Origin: Symsagittifera roscoffensis
Lineage: Eukaryota; Xenacoelomorpha; Acoela; Convolutidae
Assembly (NCBI RefSeq): GCF_963678635.1
Contig: NC_087065.1
Coordinates: forward strand, 27,239,254 to 27,303,253
Direction: 5' to 3'
Length of the DNA: 64,000 bases
Position 1 is the stretch's first letter; every line of letters begins with the position of its first letter. This document shows positions 1-12,652 of the stretch, piece after piece. The position numbers were made by a program, and so were the translations under genes. The notes below the pieces were generated by a model. That model was not told the origin of the DNA and made no database searches. It worked only from the letters and a program-made list of their open reading frames with translations.

Positions 1-29
1 CAATTTTTGATGGTTTTTGATCTATTCTT

Positions 30-218
30 TTAGTGAAAAAATTTATGTTTATTGTAGTATTCTTCTAGAAAAAGTATTAGGAGGATTGTTGCTAGGGCGA
101 ATGTGATAATTGCTTTCTTTATACATTTGCATATTGTCAAGATGAGGGATGATAGAAATGTTATAAAAATTACAAATAGTAAAAAAATATCTGTTCTACT
201 AAAAATGGTTCGTATCAT
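30..218 (-). CDS. TM2 small membrane protein (E1), 62 aa
   Basis: Unrecognised 62-aa hydrophobic protein. Two membrane segments are visible (about residues 9-29 and 36-52), separated by a Cys/Lys stretch (CKCIKK), and there is a short polar tail. Its ATG overlaps the TGA of the preceding TM1 frame as ATGA, the arrangement used by termination-reinitiation pairs. Collinear copies occur at 20606-20782 and 51027-51203, where the last four residues are lost to an earlier stop. Size and double membrane span recall viroporin-like accessory proteins, but this is inference; no family is recognised. Confidence 0.55.
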   Translation of the reverse strand: MIRTIFSRTDIFLLFVIFITFLSSLILTICKCIKKAIITFALATILLILFLEEYYNKHKFFH

Positions 219-445
219 TTAGATAAATTTTGGGAATCGTACCTGTGGATATAGTTAATAGCTTTTGAAAGCTGGAGATATAGTTCAAATATGGAATAGA
301 AAATTAAAAAAATATTGCAAAAATTGATTAAGATTATTATAAAAGATTCAAAGGTATCAAAAAGAAATATGATGAAAGGTTTAAATATTGTGAAAAAGTT
401 TGCGAGAATGTTTAGAATTATGGTAACTGGTCGAGAGAAGAGCAT
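215..445 (-). CDS. TM1 small membrane protein (E1), 76 aa
   Basis: Unrecognised 76-aa protein rich in Phe, Ile and Leu, with two hydrophobic segments (about residues 17-33 and 35-57) and a polar tail. It is the first frame after pol. In E1 its stop codon overlaps the TM2 start (ATGA). In E2 and E3 the frame is five codons shorter because a Gln codon became TAA. Three collinear copies support it as real, but very hydrophobic AT-rich frames can also arise by chance. Confidence 0.5.
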   Translation of the reverse strand: MLFSRPVTIILNILANFFTIFKPFIIFLFDTFESFIIILINFCNIFLIFYSIFELYLQLSKAINYIHRYDSQNLSK

Positions 446-1066
446 TTAAGAAATGGCTTCTCGATCGAACATTTTTTGTTGTTTGAGGCAATTTTCAAGT
501 GTGGTCGGATTATTTATTGGTTTTTTGACAAGTGGGTTGAGTTTTGTGAAAAATTGTTGGGGGCAAATTTTATGGTGATCGGGAGGTCTTCTTTGTCTTT
601 ATTTTCATTTGTCAAATGATCTGGAGTATTTTGAGATTTTTATACTTTAGGCTAATTAAAATGGTCGTTCTTTTACTTTAGGCTAATTTAACATATTTGT
701 TTGGGGGGTATTTGAGGTCTGAGTTGGGGAAATATTGTTGATCTTTGGTTTATTAGATAAGGGAGGGTTATGATATTATGGTGATATTTATTTTAGTTGT
801 CAAGTTGGAATGGTTTGCTTATTTTTGACCTGGAGGTCGCAAAGTTATAGTTATAGATATGCCTGGAGTTTAATATCGTTCGTCTAGTTGATCTGTGTTA
901 GAGTTAGAGAAGGTGACGGATTGGATGAATCCTATTGGCTAATTATGAACTAGAATCGTTGCGTGTTTGTCAGCATGTTATTTTGAAAAATGAAAGTTCA
1001 AAATATTTCAGAGGTGCAAAAATTATTAAATATAAATTTAAAGCTGTTTTTGAAATTCGACTTTCT
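446..1066 (-). other. pol-TM1 intergenic region (E1)
   Basis: About 620 bases with no credible frame, collinear with 21010-21602 and 51430-52023. A short phrase (tactttaggctaat) occurs twice here. It may hold a splice acceptor or promoter for the 3' cassette, but I cannot place one. Confidence 0.5.
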
Positions 1067-4000
1067 TTAATATTTAGATTGTGGAATGAATGTTTTATAG
1101 TTTTTACGTGGTTGATTTCTAAGTCGTGATGACTCTCTATGTTCTGATTTGTCGATTTGTTCTTGAGGTATTATTTTTTCTATCATTTTTCTATTTTTTC
1201 TTTCTTTTTGTGGTGTATTTTGATCTAGCTTTTTTGTATTGTTTTTTGTTGTAGTTGATTTTTTATTTTGGTTTTCGAGGTGAACGTCATGTTGTTCCTT
1301 TGTTTTATTTTCCGTATGTGGATAATTTTGAATAACTTTTAAACCTGTGAAAGAATATAATTGAGTTAGTTCGCGTAGTGCGTACTCTTTTGGGTAATAA
1401 GGTAATAGGTTGTTTCGGTGTTGAACAATTTCTTTTTTGTCTGAGTCGGTAATTTTATATGTGACATCAGTGGGTTTGGCAATTATTTGGTATGGTCCTT
1501 TCCGAAGGGGTTGTAGTTTTTTAGAGATTCCTTTTTGAGTGTTAAAATTGGGTATTAAAACAAATGTTCCAATTTTTAAATCGGAGGCTGGTGTAAAGCG
1601 TGAATTTATTTGTTCATTAATGTTTTGTCTTTGTAACAACTTTTTTGTTACTTTTTGGTAAATTTCATTGTGTTTTTTATCTCTGTTTAAAATCCATTCG
1701 GTGTGTGTACCGGAGGCTAATTTAAGAATTTGTGGGTGATGAAAATGATCTTCATCGTGTGTATGTAAAGGTAAGTTGTAACAAATTGATTCTTTATTCG
1801 GTTGACAATAACTTTGTGCATTTTTATGAGAGTTTGCTGTAAACATAATCGGTTTGCGTGGCTTTTGATTAAAAACCATTTCATATGGTGACATTCCTAG
1901 AGTTGTCGTGATTTGTGAGTTATATGCTAAGGGAAATAGTTTTACATCTGCTGACCATTCGGTATATCTTGTATCATTTCCATTGATGATACATCGAAGA
2001 TATTCTTGTAGTGAACGGTTCATACCTTCGACTAAGCCGTTTGTCCAAGGTGCGTGAGATGTACGTGGTTTGTGTTTGATGTTATATAGATGACATAGTG
2101 TGATAATTTCATTATTTATGAATTCTGTACCGTTATCTGTAACTAGAATTTCTGGTAGTCCGAATTTTGCTATCCAGTGTTCATATAGTGTTGTGTAGGC
2201 ATAATAAGCGTTACAATGTGGTACTGGGTTAAGTGCTACATAATGTGTAAACGCGTCAACAATTACCATAATGTAGGAGTTTCCTTCGGATGAGGGTGAA
2301 ATTGGTCCTTTTGTATCAAATGAAATACGGTGGTTAAAGTACAAACTTTGTCCTTTAAAATCTTGTTTTTGTGCTATTTGTTTTTGATTTGTATAAGGTT
2401 TATTTAGCTGACATACTATACAATCATTGCATAGTACTTTTATCCAAATTGGTGCATTTGGAAAATAAAAGTTTTGTATGAAATTTGAATATGTTTTCTG
2501 TGATCCAGAGTGTCCTTTAATGTTTTGTGTATGTGAAATATTAAAAGCTATAAGAATCATACTTAGAGGGAGACAGGGAACTGTAGATTCATTTAATTTG
2601 TATTCTAGAAGGTCTGTGTTTTCGTTAATTGTTGTATTATTGAATTTTCGAAAATATCGGAGGAGTGTTTTATTTCCTAAAATAGTTGTATCTGCCTTGA
2701 CGGGTTTAGTTTTATATTTGTGCCATGATTTTAGTTGTCTAATTACTGGGTCAAGATTTTGATATTGTTTCAAAGTATTAATTGTAATTTTATCTGTTGG
2801 GGGGAGAAAAATGTTTTCTATTTCTAATTTAGATAAGGGAATTGTATCAAGTGGGTCATGGAGGTCAAATACTTGATTTATTGTGTATTTTGAATCGTTT
2901 GTTTGTGGTCCTGATAAATTTATTTTATCAGTTAGGTTTTCTTTTTCAATTAATGGAAAAAGGTCTTTTTTATGCGAGTGTTGTTTTACTCTTTTTTGTT
3001 GGGTGTTATTTTTTATCCATTGTGAGTATGGAATTGGTTTGAAAGTTGATGTTCCAAGTAGATCAACTTCGTAGTGATTATTTTGGCAATCTAAATAGAG
3101 TGGGAAGTGTTGTAGATTGTTTATCTGTGATTGTTCAACGTCAGTTTTTACTGCATAGTTGCATTCTAGTCGGGGTGATGTTTCGTTTTCTGCGAGGTAG
3201 AATTTTATATTTTTGGGTATTTCAACTGTAGTTTTACGTGTAAGTAATTCAGGTGGTGTATTTCGACTTAATGTGTCTGGTAATGCAAGATTTTTTCCTG
3301 CTGTCCAAACTATATGTAAGTTTGGGAATTTCATTAGAATTAGTTGAAATCTATAAACTCGGTGATTTGGATTAGATTTTTGTGTAAAGAGAAAAATGAT
3401 TGGTTTGTGATCTGGGAAAAGAACTGTTGGATGTTTTGATCCAAGTATCAGAAATTCATATTCTGTTAGTGTATATATTATAGCTGTACACTCTCTCATT
3501 AGAGTTGAGAGTCGTAGCTCTGCTTGAGTGAATAATCGAGAATTTGCTGATATAAGATTCATTTTGTTTGTGCCATTGTGTGATTGTAATAATGCTGCGC
3601 CGATACCAAAATTCGAAGCATCGCACATTGCATAGAATGGTTGATTTGGATCTGGAATTGTATTCGAAATTTGTTCAGTTAGGAGTTTTTTAATTTCTTC
3701 AAATCGTGCTTGATGTTCTGTGTTCCATTCAAAATTATTTTGTTGTCTAAGTATATTATAAAATGGTCTTAGGTATAATTGCATTTTATAGACATATTTA
3801 CTTAAAAAATTTAACATTCCAAGGAATTCTTGGATTTTCTTTTTGTTTGTTGGTGGTTGGAGTTTTTGAATAGCATCAATGCGTGATTTTAATGGGGTGA
3901 TTGTTTTTCTTTCTATATTATGTCCTAAGAATTTAACTCGTGTTAAAAAGAAGTGTGATTTATCGGGGGCGGCCTTCAGATTTTCGTTCTGAAGTATTTT

Positions 4001-7000
4001 GTGATAATGTTCTAAAACTTTAAACATTTCTTCTTTTGTCTGTGATTGCATAAAAACATCGTCTAAATAAGTGATTGCGTTTTTCTTGAGTATTAGTGGT
4101 CTAAAAATTTTGCTCATAAAAGCTGAAAATGCTGCTGGTCCTATGGATATTCCATAGAATAGGCGATTGAATTCATATTGCTGATTTCCAATAACAAATT
4201 GGGTTAAGCGTCGCGATTGTTCATTTAGTGGCATTTGATTATATGCACTATTCATATCTGCGGTTGTAAAGTATTTTCCGTTTATTTTTGTTAAAATAAC
4301 TTGTATTGGTTCAATAGGCCAATTGCATTTTGATTCGTCTATTAGTGAATTAAGGTATCTAGCGTCTAGAACTATTTTTAATGATTCTCCTTTTGCTAGG
4401 ATGATAACAGGGTTGATAAATGTGTTACCTTTTGGTTGTTCTTCTTTGTTTACCGGTGAGATTATAATGTATTGTTCTAAAATATCAAGTAATCTGTTCA
4501 CTTTATCGTGTAAATGAATTGGTACTTTACTTGCTCTTTGTTTTTTGAAAACTGCGTCAGGTTTTAATGGGAGATGTAGTGATGAACTGATTTTGCCAAC
4601 ATCAAATTTAGATGTTGCATAGACTGATGAATATTTTATTAGCTGTTTGGCTAATTTATCAAATTCGTCTTGTGTTATTTGTGAATGTTGGAAGTTAAAC
4701 ATTGCTAAAAACTTCTGTTGAGTCTCTGTGTAATTACGAATGTTGAATGTAGGTTTGAAATATGGAGTTTTTGTGAAATAATCTGTATTTCTTTTTTCGT
4801 TACTTATTATATTATTTATGGATAATTCTTCATTAAGAATTGTAGATTGACAAATATCTAATAATTGGAGTATATTATTTACGCGGTATGCTTTTTCATG
4901 TATTGGTGATATCGTAGCGTTGGTTTCGCAATAGCCTAAAAGTCCTAAAGGTAATGTTACTTGATAGGGTGTATTGTTGTATACATGTAGAGAAATAATA
5001 TCTGAATTCGAGTTTTTCAAATATTTTATGGATGAAATTGTGATTTTGAAAAACTTATGGATAGGTTTGAATTCAAAATCTGACATATAGAGTTGTTGTT
5101 TGTTTTGTTTTTTATCATATTGGTGAACTTGTTTTATTGAAAAATTATATATGTTTCCTGATAGTGGTTTCAGGTGTTTTCTTTGTTGATTATATATCGG
5201 ATAAAATTTTGAAAAGAATGGTGGTTGTTTATTTAATCTTTGAAAAAATGTTAGGGATGTGTCTTTTGTTTTTGTGTATTTATCTTTGATTAGTATTTTA
5301 CTATTCAAAATGTTGATTGTTGGTATATATTTGGAGATAAATGGTATTCCAATGATATTGTGTTTAATATCAGTGATATGGAATATTTGTTTAAATGGTT
5401 TATTTAAAATTTTATTTTGTTCTATTGTTCTTGTGGGGAGAAGAAATAATTGAATTTTTCCATAGTTTACCAATGTTGATCATTGTGCTGTTGCTAGTTT
5501 ACTGGATGTTTCAAGGGGCGTTAGCTTTGGGTGTAGTGATTTTATCTCATTCCATGTGGGAATGTTTATTATGTTTGATTCTGCTCCTGAATCAATTAAA
5601 AAATCAATTTCAAGATCTGGTGGTTGAAATTCTTTGCTTCTTGGACTTTCTAAAAGAAATGGTATTGTCCAAATTTTTTCCTTGGGTTGTTCTTTTTGTA
5701 TATTTTGATAGATGTGATTTGTATTCAAGCATTTTGTTTTATTATTTTCATTGGATTGATTTGTAGTGTTAATTTCGTTAGTTTCTTGTGCCGTTTGTGT
5801 AGAATGGATGGGTTCAATATAATAATTGTGAAGGAGTTCTAATTGATTTTCGTATATATGTGATGAAAAAGGTTGTTCATGTATAATAGGTTCGTAGTCA
5901 TTTTCGATTGCTATCATGTTTATGGAGGTAGTGTTTTCTGTATCACTTTCTGAATCTGATGATTCACAGTTTCTTTGATTTAGTTGTAGTTCGTTATTTC
6001 CTGTGTCATCAATACCTGGGGGGTCTGATGTTGTTTCTGGGTTTGATTGTACTTGATTAATATTTCTTTGATGTTTAGGTGTACTACTTCTGTGGCGATT
6101 GTTAGAATTATTATAATGGTTATTATTCCTGTGTGGTGATTGGGAACAATTTCTATAACGATTATTATAACTTGAATGTCGATTTTGTGAATTGTTTCGT
6201 GATCTGTTTTGATAATTATTGTTTGGTCTGTTATAGTTTGATCTATTATATGAGTTATTCCTTGATCGATTGTTCGGGTAATTCTGGTTTCGGTTGTTTG
6301 AATAACTTCTATTCCGATTATTGGAGTAGTTTCTATTTCTATTGTATGATGAGTTTCGTGATTGATTGTTTGGATAGTAATTATTTCTTGATTGGGAATT
6401 AGATCTAGAAACAAATTGTGTTGTATTTGAATTTGATCTGGAGTAGTTATTTCGACTATTTGGTCTATTGTAATGATTTCGTGACGAATTTTGTGTATTT
6501 CTTCGTTCTGGTGATCTTCCTCTATAACTTGAGTTATATGGTGATTGATTTCTCGTGTAGTTGGTATTGTTTGGGAGTGGTTTTCCTGAACTGTTGTTGC
6601 TGTATACATTTTTGTTCGGTAGATTTTGATCTTTCTTCATGTATTGGTAGAACGATTTATTCGGTTCTTTATATTTTTGAGGTTTGTTTTGATTGTCCTG
6701 TTGTTTTTGTCTACATTCAGAAATACTATGTCCGTATCGTCGGCAATAATTACACCATTTTTTGAAAGATGGTTTGCCTTTAAAGTTTGGGTGTTTTTCA
6801 TAAATATTGAGTATTTCAGTGATTTTTTCAACGAGGTCTGTATCTGAATCCTGTATATTATTGATATTTGTGGTATTTGTTTCAATTCGATTAACATATT
6901 GTAGTTTCAGATTTTCTGTTTCTTCAAGTTTCATTGTGATTTCCGCTTGCTCTAGCTTGTTTACTAGTTTTCGAAAATCTAAATCGGGCTCTCGAATTGA

Positions 7001-9286
7001 GGAGGGATGGGATGCTCTCTTTTTTATTGCTATTTTCCTTAATTGAGGTGTTAAGGTCATCATTAAGATTTCTGTCATTTTTGTGTTTTTATAATCGTGT
7101 GTATTTAATGAATATGCTTTTCGAACTAGTGTTTCGATACGTACTGCTAATTGTTTGATGGTTTAGTTTGGTAATCTGCGAATTTCATTACATAAAACTC
7201 TTTGTTGTTGTTTATTTCTTTCGGAGTCAAACATTTTTGAAAATTCTTGTGTAAATCTCTTCCAATTTGATTTTAGTTCTATAGGCAATACTGAAAACCA
7301 TTTTTGGGCTGCGCCGTCTAGGGTTGTCTGTATCAACGCTGTGCGTCGATGTATCCAGTTTTGATGTAGTGGCGTATTAATTGGTTCAGGTCCTATATTT
7401 AAAATTAAATTTGCTGTTACTGCATTTAAATAATCTTCTACAGAATATTCAGGGTCTGTTCCTGTGAATACCATTAATGGTTTGTTTGATGTTATTGATG
7501 ATCCACCCATAAGGTATGGATTCATTGTCATTTGTAATGATTCTGCTGCATTTGGCATTTGTGAAAAATTAGAAAGTTGATTTTTTGTTATTTCGTGTTG
7601 TTGAAGATAATATGGAAGTGGTATTTCATTTTGCATTTGTGTTGGTTGATATGAGTGTGTAATCATTGGGTTTTGTGGCTGAATTGGTTGAAAAGATTGT
7701 GTATTAATTGGGTTTTGCATTTGTATTGGTTGTTGATTTTGTGTATCTATCTGGTGTGGAGAAAAATTTCTATGATGTGTATATGGTTTCTGCACTCCTT
7801 GTCCGCGATATTCTTGGGTATATGGTGCAAATATATCTGGTTGTAAATGATCATCATCTGAGGATAGGTAATCCGTTTGATGAGGTGCTTGTTTTTTATT
7901 TTTATTCTGTTGAAAGAATGGGTAATTTTCACTATGATCCTGTGGAGGATGTGGATTAGCTTGAAAATTTACTGAATTGGTTGTTGCCATTGGATTATTC
8001 CAATATCGAGATCTGATTTGATTATTATTGTTATTTCGTGGAGGATAGTTTGTTTTTGATGAATGTGTATAATTATAATTATGTTCCGCAAAATTGTTTC
8101 TTGTGAATGTTCTGCGTGATTTTGACGGTATTGTCATGGGTCTATATGTTTGGTAATCCATTTGTGAATATTTTGGAGCAACCGAAGGTTTAACGGTTGA
8201 TTGTAAGGTTACCTGTGCTAGCGAAGTGTTTGTATTTCTTGGTGTTGTTAAATTTGGACGTATTGGTGAAATACTTTGTTGTGTAGTTGTTGTTGTTTGG
8301 ACAATTTCTTCATTTATGAAGTGTGATGGTGTCTGAATATCTTGTTGAGTGAGATTTCTAGTTCCATTAAGGTTTTCATTGTGTATAACGGTCGAATTTA
8401 AACTGTTATTTCGAGTATCAGGTAAAAATGTATTGTAGTTTAATGGTGTTGCGTCAATGGTTAATGGTACTACTCTTACATAATCTCTTATATAAGATAT
8501 TGTACTTATTGCTTGGCTTGCAATTGATTGTGGGATATTTATAAATGCATAATGAGACCATTCGGGGTCCCAAACGTAGTCTGACTGTTCTGTGATGGCG
8601 GTATCATCGTTTGAATTTTGAGGTCTAAAATTTTTTCTTGCTTGTGAAATTAAATCTATATTATGTGTGAAATAATCCATTATAAACCATGCCACAATTT
8701 TTTGCAAATCATGTTTTGTATGTTGTGAAACATCATCTTTGGTGAAATTTTCTTTAATTGTATGTAGAAAAGTTGAAAATAGTGTGATTTCATGTCGTAC
8801 CTTTATATGTTTGGATGTCTCTGTCGGTGAGACATTTGAGATTGGGATTTCGTTTTCTAATATTGAGATATAACTATATATTATTGCAAAAACTTCATTA
8901 GTAAATATGGAGTTTGCTCTTTGTGAGTTATGATATTGTATGCTTTTTATATATTCTGAGAATACTTTTGAAAATTCTAAATCAAGGTCTTCTGTTTGAA
9001 TTACATATTTGCGGTGATTCGGGTTTGGTGAGGTGAATTCTATGTTGTAGATTCCGTAGTGTTGTGTCAAATTACATATATCTTTCAGATAGTGATCAAA
9101 AATTTGTCTTTTGATCTTTACATCGGGGAACTCTGCTTTACATGGGCTGATTCCGGGTTCAAATAAATTTAGTAGTAAATTCTTGCAAAGTATATGCTGT
9201 CCTCTATCAGTGGGTGCATCTACAAGGAAGGGGAAGATATCGTCATCATCTGGACTATCTTCACTTGGAGTGTGTGTTTGGCTCAT
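1067..9286 (-). pseudogene. gag-pol: Gag-Pol polyprotein of E1, two nonsense codons
   Basis: One frame of 2740 codons interrupted only by TAA at 7163-7165 (within gag, after RRLPN) and TGA at 5480-5482 (just after the protease segment, after KLATAQ). Domains in order: gag (N-terminal 700 residues), CCHC knuckle (CNYCRRYGHSISEC), an Asn/Arg/Ser/Tyr-rich low-complexity stretch, aspartic protease (IDFLIDSGAES), reverse transcriptase (FTTADMNSAYNQ, YLDDVF), RNase H (CDASNFGIGAALL), HHCC-type integrase with DDE residues (SFDTKGP, TDNGTEF, GLVEGMN) and a GPY motif (LRKGPYQ). There is no chromodomain. The C-terminus ends 11 residues earlier than in E2 and E3. Both breaks are single substitutions; E2 and E3 read through at these positions. 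Confidence 0.93.
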
Positions 9287-9728
9287 TTTTTTGTTTAATG
9301 ACTGTTAATAGGTAATTATCGATGTGTCTAATTGGTTGATTCCAGTTGTATAAATGTACTGGTTTGTGTTTATATTGCTTTTTTATTCGTCTTTTTCCTC
9401 TTTTTGATGAATTTGAAGTTGTTTCTGAGTCAGAAAAATATAATTGATCGTGTATGGGGCAATTTTTATCTATAGATTCTTTTAATTTATAGAGTTCGTC
9501 TAAATTGCTGGCTTCTGATTCTGAAAATGCGTTTCTATTTTTGGAAAATCTTTTTCGTGTTATTTGTCTTTGTTTAGTTATTATTTTTCTTTTTAGTGTT
9601 TGTCGTTTTGTTCTAATATATCCAACTGTTTGTGTGTGAGGTGTGATTACAAGGTCGTATTTTTTACTTTCTATTTCACAGTTGTGCAAAACGATTGTTT
9701 GTTTGTTTCCTAGATTTTTAAATGACAT
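9261..9728 (-). CDS. ORF0, basic 155-aa protein upstream of gag (E1)
   Basis: Unrecognised basic protein, intact in all three copies. Residues 40-65 are Lys/Arg-rich (TKRQTLKRKIITKQRQITRK), which looks like a nucleic-acid binding or nuclear-localisation segment. An acidic Ser-rich middle (SFSESE-type) and a second basic patch (SSKRGKRRIKKQYKHK) follow. Its last 26 bases overlap the gag start in a different frame, so gag must be reached by leaky scanning, reinitiation, splicing or frameshifting. E1 differs from E2 and E3 at scattered residues without any break, which supports coding. Confidence 0.72.
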   Translation of the reverse strand: MSFKNLGNKQTIVLHNCEIESKKYDLVITPHTQTVGYIRTKRQTLKRKIITKQRQITRKRFSKNRNAFSESEASNLDELYKLKESIDKNCPIHDQLYFSDSETTSNSSKRGKRRIKKQYKHKPVHLYNWNQPIRHIDNYLLTVIKQKNEPNTHSK

Positions 9729-10975
9729 AAGGTTTAGGATGACGGATGCAAAAAGTTGTTAGATGATTTCTATTTTCTTAAATTGTTAGTCCTTACGATT
9801 TTTTGGTTAGCTTAACCTGGGTCTATTTGTTCAGGGTTGGAGAGAAAAGTATATCGATTCCGAAGAATGATTTTTACTTTCTCGTGGCTAGTATAGGCTA
9901 AGGTGTTAACTTACTTAATCTTACTTAAGGGTAGTGATTGTGTTCAAGGGTTGGAGAATAGTAAATCGATCCACAAGGTTCAGGTATAATTAGAACGCGA
10001 GTAGTTCGTTAGATACTATTTTAAACTTACTAAGTCTAAGATTTATGCTGGGTCTTGATAAGAGGAGGGTTCAAGTGAAGGATGAATAACCGAAGTTCTT
10101 CACTGTTTATCCTAATTTGAATGATTAGTTTTGTTGAAAAATTTCTATTAGTCTTGGGTTTTTTGAAAGGGTTGGATAGTGAATCGACGTTTGAGGTCGT
10201 TAGACACTAGCTAAGTGGGTGGGGGAGAACAAAATTGTTCTTTTTGATCCAAGGATAGGCCTTGATGATCAAGTTTAAATTTAATTAAATAGAAAATGAA
10301 TTAAGATCCAAGGATAAGCCTTGATGATCTGATTTTAAAATTAAGTGAATTTAAGTTTAAAATGGTTTAAATTTGTTTAAGAAAAAGATTTAGTGTTTTA
10401 ATGATATTAGTGAGTTTATGATTGCTGTTATGTTTTAGGTGATGAAGCTGGGACAATTGGATAATTTATGATTACTAACAGTTTATTGTCATGCTACTAA
10501 TTTTTGTTTTGATTTTCAATAAATATTTTCCAAATATGTTTTATAGAATACTGCAGAATTTTAGGAGAACGATCTGAGATCTTTTTATCAATCGTTATTG
10601 TATATTACTATTTTGTTTAGCGCCTGAAATGATCATGAAGATTGACTTCAAGATTTAAGTTTGCAAATGAAAATCTAAATTCATTGCTAATAAGATTATA
10701 AATATAAAAGTTTGTGTTGGCTTTTGCCGTACTATCATATAACTATTCGGTAAGTTTCTACTTTGTCGTATGTCGTCTCTGGTTCGAGGTCTTCTTCCAA
10801 TTCCGGGTAGTTCTCTTATCGTTCGGAATATTGGCTTTGATCTATTGAGTCGTAGAGACATTTCGATTAAATTATCGTCGTGTAACATTTTAAAAATGTT
10901 TTGTCTAATTTCTAATCTATTTTTGGTTAATTCTAAGCTATTAAGGTCTTGTTCGAGACTTATGGTCGCACCAGA
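9729..10975 (-). other. 5' leader of E1
   Basis: Untranslated leader between primer-binding site and ORF0. It holds the paired hairpin-prone repeats (GATCCAAGGATARGCCTTGAT units starting near 10248 and 10307) also seen in E2 and E3, and minus-strand GTAAGT-type donor sequences near 9912-9922 and 10028. No convincing ORF. Confidence 0.6.
10956..10973 (-). promoter_or_regulatory. Primer-binding site of E1
   Basis: Two bases after the LTR end the minus strand reads TGGTGCGACCATAAGTCT. It starts with the TGG that pairs with a tRNA CCA end, and is identical in E2 and E3. I could not assign the tRNA with confidence. Confidence 0.75.
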
Positions 10976-11385
10976 TGAGTTATAACCGAGGTGGTTAACT
11001 CATAGAGTAATTTCGGATAGGGTACACCGTCTGCTCGTCACGCTATCTTATTTTCGGCCGGATAGATTCGTGCAACTTCTTAGTCTAATACCGATCCTAA
11101 TCTTACTCTTATACTATCTAGTCTCAGGGTGTTTAACTAGTCTCTGCTAGGCTCAATAGATCTAGGGTATACTGGTTTATTGCGGCTGCTGAAGTCTTCT
11201 TGGAGAGTCAACTAATTTCTAAGTTAAATTCAAATCTCTCTGGTGCTGAAATTACAAGTAATTCCAGCACTTACAAATAAGTGGGTTGTTAGTTAGATGG
11301 ATCATGATTGGTTAATATTAAATACTTTAGAGTGGTAAAATATCTAATTTATCCAATCATAAAATGTAGTTTAGATCAGGTTCCA
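10976..11385 (-). repeat. 5' LTR of E1, 410 bp
   Basis: Starts TG and ends CA on the plus strand; the same length as the four other LTRs in the window but with distinct substitutions near the integrase-proximal end (TGAGTTATAACCGAGG) and mid-LTR. It contains the near-perfect inverted repeat at 11243-11270 (one mismatch). Confidence 0.93.
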
Positions 11386-12533
11386 AGCCACTCTCTGAAC
11401 ATTTCAGCAACCCAGCAAGCACATCGTCGTTTTTTCTAAAAGTGGATATTAGCAGTAAGCGAACTAAAATTTGACAGGTTTCCTTGCACGTCGAAACACA
11501 ATAGACGCATGAAAACAGCACAGCTTGGCCTCAATATTCAGTAGAATATTTTATACATGATATCAGTTCTATTTTCCAAGCTAATCGTATTCGACAAAAA
11601 CCCGGAGCAAAGCTTAGATTGAATTGTACTCTTCAATCGAATCTTCAATGAGGTCTGTTGTATTTGGTTACGTTTACAGTATCCTTTTTCTTATTTTTTT
11701 GTTTCTTTTTTAAAGCTCAAATTAGAACTGTTTACCATCAAGAGAACAAGTACTTTCAAGCTGAAAAGGAAGAAGGATATGGACACTCAACAGCACGGCA
11801 ACCGAGCCATGGATGACATTTTTTCGAAAGAACAGACTTTTTGTCAAGAAAAACTGCGAGTAATAACATTTTTTTTAACTTAAGCCCCAATCAAATCCGC
11901 TGTCTGCTGATCTCAACTCCATCAAAATTTTCTAATTCAGTTATCACAGTTCATGTTGCTCTTTCGTTAGGGGAACGTTATAGATAACTTTTTTCAAGTT
12001 TAAAAAAGCCAAAAAATAGGCATGCAAACTTGAGAAGGACGAAAGCTGAAACTCAAGTTGGAAACTAGTAGAAAGTTTGGTAATGCAAGCTCTTTTTCCT
12101 TTCCCCCCGACCTGCAAATTTTTTTTCAGAATTTTTTTTGTTCACATTGTCCGATTGCTATAAAATTTGTCATGCGGACTAATAAGGCCATGATAAACAT
12201 ATTTGGTCTTCAAATTCAATTTTGCAAAACCACCAGTTACACCATGAAATCGGTCTGTGAAGTGGGGTGGGGGGAGAAAAAAGAGCAGGTAGTGGAGTTT
12301 GACTTCATTTAAAAAAGAAATGAAGTGAATTTTAAAAATTCAAAACTCGAACCTCGAAAAAAAATTCAAAAAATTTGAAGACTTTTTCCTGGAAATAGAT
12401 TGAACTAAAAAAAGCTATATCAAGACCTTTCGAAGCGAAAATATCCTTGTTACTTTTAAACTTATAAAATTAAATATCTTTTTTCATCCGGTTTGTATCA
12501 ACCCTCCACCCCTCCTAATGTGATGGGACTAAC
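11386..12533. other. Intronic/intergenic DNA between E1 and host exon B
   Basis: AT-rich unique-looking DNA with homopolymer runs and no convincing gene. If exon B is internal, this is the start of the next intron of the ZNF277-like gene. I searched the minus strand here for the next zinc-finger exon and did not find one. Confidence 0.5.
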
Positions 12534-12652
12534 TTGAAGTGCTGGGGGTGGTCCTCTCTCCAGTCTGACCAGTTGTACTCCTCCCTCTTCAACTCCCTCC
12601 AGATCTCCGTGTCCTCGTCTGCCATTATGTCCTCCCACGATCTGCCCAACTC
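12534..12652 (-). CDS. ZNF277-like: Host gene exon B, ZNF277-like
   Basis: A 119-bp internal exon, GC-richer than its surroundings. The acceptor is TTTTTTAG before GAG and the donor is GTTAGT after ACTTCAA. Translation begins ELGRSWEDIM, is rich in acidic residues and Trp (TEIWRELKREEYNWSDW) and ends EDHPQHF plus two bases. This continues exactly, in phase 0, from the exon at 42894-43026, whose last residues are YIINYL; the joined YL-ELG-SWE order is that of vertebrate ZNF277, which then runs to another CxxC. Without the donor the frame would stop eight bases later (VPSH then TAG), so a terminal-exon reading is possible but less likely. Confidence 0.8.

Larger units (their letters stand above)
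1..11385 (-). mobile_element. Giant Ty3/gypsy-type LTR retroelement, copy E1 (5' part; 3' part outside window)
   Basis: Minus-strand element read from the 5' LTR (10976-11385) leftwards: leader, ORF0, Gag-Pol, TM1, TM2 and the first few codons of ORF-X at the window edge. It is collinear with E2 and E3 but more divergent (about a dozen residue changes in the 155-aa ORF0), so it is an older or separate sublineage copy. The right flank begins AGCC; the partner duplication would lie to the left of the window. Gag-Pol carries two nonsense codons. Confidence 0.93.

Noticed and set aside
5980-6609. A 209-codon minus-strand frame overlapping gag-pol in another frame
   Set aside because: It is an Ile/Thr/His-rich reading of the low-complexity tract; only 138 codons remain in E2 and E3, so it is a compositional by-product.
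6133-6847. Long plus-strand frames opposite gag-pol (also near 26699-27331 and 57802-58434)
   Set aside because: They are antisense shadows of the Asn/Arg/Ser/Tyr-rich gag tract, which reads as Tyr/Cys/Phe-rich frames on the other strand.
12058-12312. Plus-strand 84-codon frame next to exon B
   Set aside because: No family resemblance, no splice context and intron-like composition.
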